This document shows positions 35,608 to 38,058 of a stretch of DNA of 38,058 nt, piece after piece; position 1 is the stretch's first letter, and every line of letters starts with the position of its first letter. The notes under the pieces are model-generated. The model had not been told where the DNA came from, ran no database searches, and worked only from the letters and a program-made list of their open reading frames with translations. Location of the stretch: assembly GCA_001899635.1 (NCBI GenBank), contig MKVQ01000029.1, positions 107,483-145,540 on the forward strand, read 5' to 3'. Made by a program: the position numbers and the translations under genes. The DNA comes from Myxococcales bacterium 68-20 (GTDB lineage Bacteria > Myxococcota_A > Polyangia > Polyangiales > Polyangiaceae).

Positions 35608-38004
35608 CCCTGGGAGCTCTTCCTCGACCGCGTGCGCCGCTACCTCTCCGCCGATCACCATCGGCGGCTCCGTTGAAGCCTGTACCTCCAGGAGACGAAC
35701 ATCTCGAGACCGAGCCACTCTCCGCCGATCACCATCGGCGGCTCCGTTGAAGCCGATCGGCACGAAGATCGTTTCGACGTCCAACTCGGAACTCTCCGCC
35801 GATCACCATCGGCGGCTCCGTTGAAGCTTGCACATGATCGAGATCGCCTTCCAATGAAGGATGGCTCTCCGCCGATCACCATCGGCGGCTCCGTTGAAGC
35901 GTCGTCAGGGCGTGCAGCTCGCGGCGGTCGAAGAGCAGCTCTCCGCCGATCACCATCGGCGGCTCCGTTGAAGCGCGATCGCGGCCTGCGTGTACGCGAA
36001 GCAGTCCGCGAACTCTCCGCCGATCACCATCGGCGGCTCCGTTGAAGCGCGCGCCCATCGGCGTCTTCTCGAAGGGACCGCCGCCCGACCTCTCCGCCGA
36101 TCACCATCGGCGGCTCCGTTGAAGCGCGATCATGTCGAGGCGGAGGTGGAGCCACGTGTCCTCCTCTCCGCCGATCACCATCGGCGGCTCCGTTGAAGCC
36201 TCTTGGACATGACGCTTCCTTCTGCGTGAGGTCACCCTCTCCGCCGATCACCATCGGCGGCTCCGTTGAAGCCGGCGTCGTCCGCCTCTCCCGGCGGTCC
36301 GTCCGGGGAGCTCTCCGCCGATCACCATCGGCGGCTCCGTTGAAGCGAGCGCGACAAGAAGCAGGGCGGGCCGCAGCCGGGCGCTCTCCGCCGATCACCA
36401 TCGGCGGCTCCGTTGAAGCCCGCGCTTGCCGATATGGAGTTGCTCGGCGTCATAGTACTCTCCGCCGATCACCATCGGCGGCTCCGTTGAAGCGCCCCGA
36501 CCCGGAAGTTGCCCGAGCCCGCGGGCCGGGTCCTCTCCGCCGATCACCATCGGCGGCTCCGTTGAAGCGTGATCGGCGATAGGTCAACGCCGGACGTCAG
36601 GACACGCTCTCCGCCGATCACCATCGGCGGCTCCGTTGAAGCCGTGAGCACGCCTCCAGCCGGGCCGTCGCGTTTGTCCTCTCCGCCGATCACCATCGGC
36701 GGCTCCGTTGAAGCTGTCGAGGGCGACCGCGCGTGTGCCCCTTCACCCATCCTCTCCGCCGATCACCATCGGCGGCTCCGTTGAAGCCGGACCCAGGCGC
36801 GCGTGCCGATCAAGGACGTGCCGGCCTCTCCGCCGATCACCATCGGCGGCTCCGTTGAAGCCGCTTCATGGTCCCCATGAAGGTCTCCACCGCATCGACT
36901 CTCCGCCGATCACCATCGGCGGCTCCGTTGAAGCCTTGACCGACTCCTCCCTCTCGTCCCAGGCCTCCAGGACTCTCCGCCGATCACCATCGGCGGCTCC
37001 GTTGAAGCTCGCGGACGTCGCGCTCGGGGAACACGTATGCGAACTCTCCGCCGATCACCATCGGCGGCTCCGTTGAAGCCCGTAGACCTTGGCGTGCTTC
37101 GGGCTCGTCTTCGCGACCTCTCCGCCGATCACCATCGGCGGCTCCGTTGAAGCCGATTCGGTGACGTCGGCGAGCTGACGTCGGAGCGCCCTCTCCGCCG
37201 ATCACCATCGGCGGCTCCGTTGAAGCCCCGGGCTCGGGCCCCCCACGGCGCTCCCCTTCATCGGTCTCTCCGCCGATCACCATCGGCGGCTCCGTTGAAG
37301 CGACCGTCATCACGTCGCCGTAGTTGGGGATCGGCTCTTCTCTCCGCCGATCACCATCGGCGGCTCCGTTGAAGCATCTGGTCCGACGGCGGCATAGCGA
37401 TGGCCTTGCCGGCTCTCCGCCGATCACCATCGGCGGCTCCGTTGAAGCTCGAGCACCTCGGTCGCGGAGGCGCGCATGGTTCCGCTCTCCGCCGATCACC
37501 ATCGGCGGCTCCGTTGAAGCCGCTCCTTCAAAAAGTAGTCGCGCGCCGGGCTCGGCTCTCCGCCGATCACCATCGGCGGCTCCGTTGAAGCCCGGAGAGG
37601 ACGGCGCACGCCGGCCTCCTCGGCCACGAACTCTCCGCCGATCACCATCGGCGGCTCCGTTGAAGCGGGTGGCGGTCCCACGCGTGCAGAGGTGACTCCT
37701 CGTCTCTCCGCCGATCACCATCGGCGGCTCCGTTGAAGCTTCTCCGGAGTGCCGTAACGGAGGTTCGCGAGCCGGTCTCTCCGCCGATCACCATCGGCGG
37801 CTCCGTTGAAGCGGCGGGCTGAGGATCGTCTTATCCGCGGGGATCGGCATCTCTCCGCCGATCACCATCGGCGGCTCCGTTGAAGCAGCGCGCGCTCGTC
37901 GATCACTTGGCCTTTTTCGTCGCTCTCCGCCGATCACCATCGGCGGCTCCGTTGAAGCCAGCAGGAGCTGCGTATCCGCTGCTTGAAGCGGCGTGATGGC
38001 GGAG

Positions 38005-38024
38005 GTCTGCGGCGCGGCGCAGAC
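38005..38024 (+). terminator. Hairpin downstream of the array, possible end of the pre-crRNA
   Basis: GTCTGCG and CGCAGAC form a perfect 7-bp stem around GCGCGG, 46 bp past the last repeat. No U-run follows. The rest of the terminal 100 bp (37959-38058) shows no further repeat and no gene. Confidence 0.35.
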
Positions 38025-38058
38025 TGCCCGCGTGTGCGCCAGTTCAGTTCGACGACGG

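Larger units (their letters stand above)
22530..37958 (+). CRISPR. Type I-G CRISPR array, about 210 repeats and 209 spacers
   Basis: 36-nt direct repeats starting CTCT and ending GTTGAAGC, hand-counted as 210, with 209 spacers of 34-42 nt (most 38; mean 37.7 from the totals). Repeat positions 5-24 form a perfect 8-bp hairpin, CCGCCGAT with ATCGGCGG around loop CACC; the last 8 nt are the likely crRNA 5' handle. The crRNA strand is plus, same as the cas genes, with the leader on the left, so the newest spacers are at 22566 onward. I saw only four variant repeats (25852, 32200, 35437, 35572). The first and last repeats are perfect. Spacers are mostly GC-rich. All frames through the repeat lack stops on both strands, which creates many false ORFs. 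Confidence 0.99.

Noticed and set aside
22569-37721. Dozens of ORFs of 60-300 codons across the array with repeated peptides such as SPPITIGGSVEA, LRRSPSAAPLK and ASTEPPMVIGGE.
   Set aside because: They are translations of the CRISPR repeat in stop-free frames on both strands; the periodicity equals the repeat-spacer unit and there are no ribosome sites.
37983-37989. TTGAAGC just after the array as a degenerate terminal repeat.
   Set aside because: A repeat ending there would overlap repeat 210, and the bases upstream do not match the repeat.

Overview
The window is very GC-rich bacterial DNA and most likely comes from a myxobacterium (Myxococcota, Polyangia-like). The evidence is an AgmX/PglI-type protein, lipoproteins with Cys-rich NCGACG modules, a LamG lipoprotein, and a large CRISPR locus of type I-G (formerly I-U). 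I did not identify a species. No rRNA, tRNA or insertion sequence was seen.

Layout. 1-10853 is ordinary chromosome: a LamG lipoprotein running off the left edge, a MarR regulator facing a DUF4336 gene across two palindromic operators, two overlapping lipoprotein genes, a CzcB/CzcA-type (HME-RND) metal efflux pair on the minus strand, and an AgmX-like envelope protein. 10854-12423 is a scrambled junction. It holds a broken, partly inverted nuclease-like gene remnant and, upstream of cas3, a cryptic one-spacer CRISPR. 12424-22122 is a compact cas operon: cas3 (helicase with C-terminal HD), csx17 (cas8u2), csb1 (cas7), csb2 (cas5-cas6), cas4-cas1 and cas2. 22123-22529 is the leader, with a long inverted repeat. 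22530-37958 is one array which I hand-counted as 210 repeats and 209 spacers.

Main discovery candidate. The last 14 nt of the CRISPR repeat (26/36 nt over its full length) reappear at 12016-12051. A spacer-length segment follows, and then a weak second repeat start. The pseudo-spacer begins with 17 nt of which 15 match a site at 11857-11873. That site is preceded by TTC, which fits the TTN PAM reported for the Geobacter type I-G system. An unusually AT-rich 25-codon ORF (11916-11993) lies between target and pseudo-repeat. The order target, small ORF, pseudo-repeat, pseudo-spacer is that of a CreTA module (crRNA-like antitoxin that uses Cascade to silence a small toxin) or of a CreR cas-regulating guide. 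I know of neither for this subtype, but could not search.

Second theme. As given, cas1 carries two single-base deletions that remove its catalytic His and the acidic residues after it, while csx17, csb1, csb2 and cas3 are all intact. If real, the giant array can no longer grow with its own Cas1. A Cascade-dependent addiction module would explain why interference genes persist while adaptation decays. Sequencing error is the main alternative.
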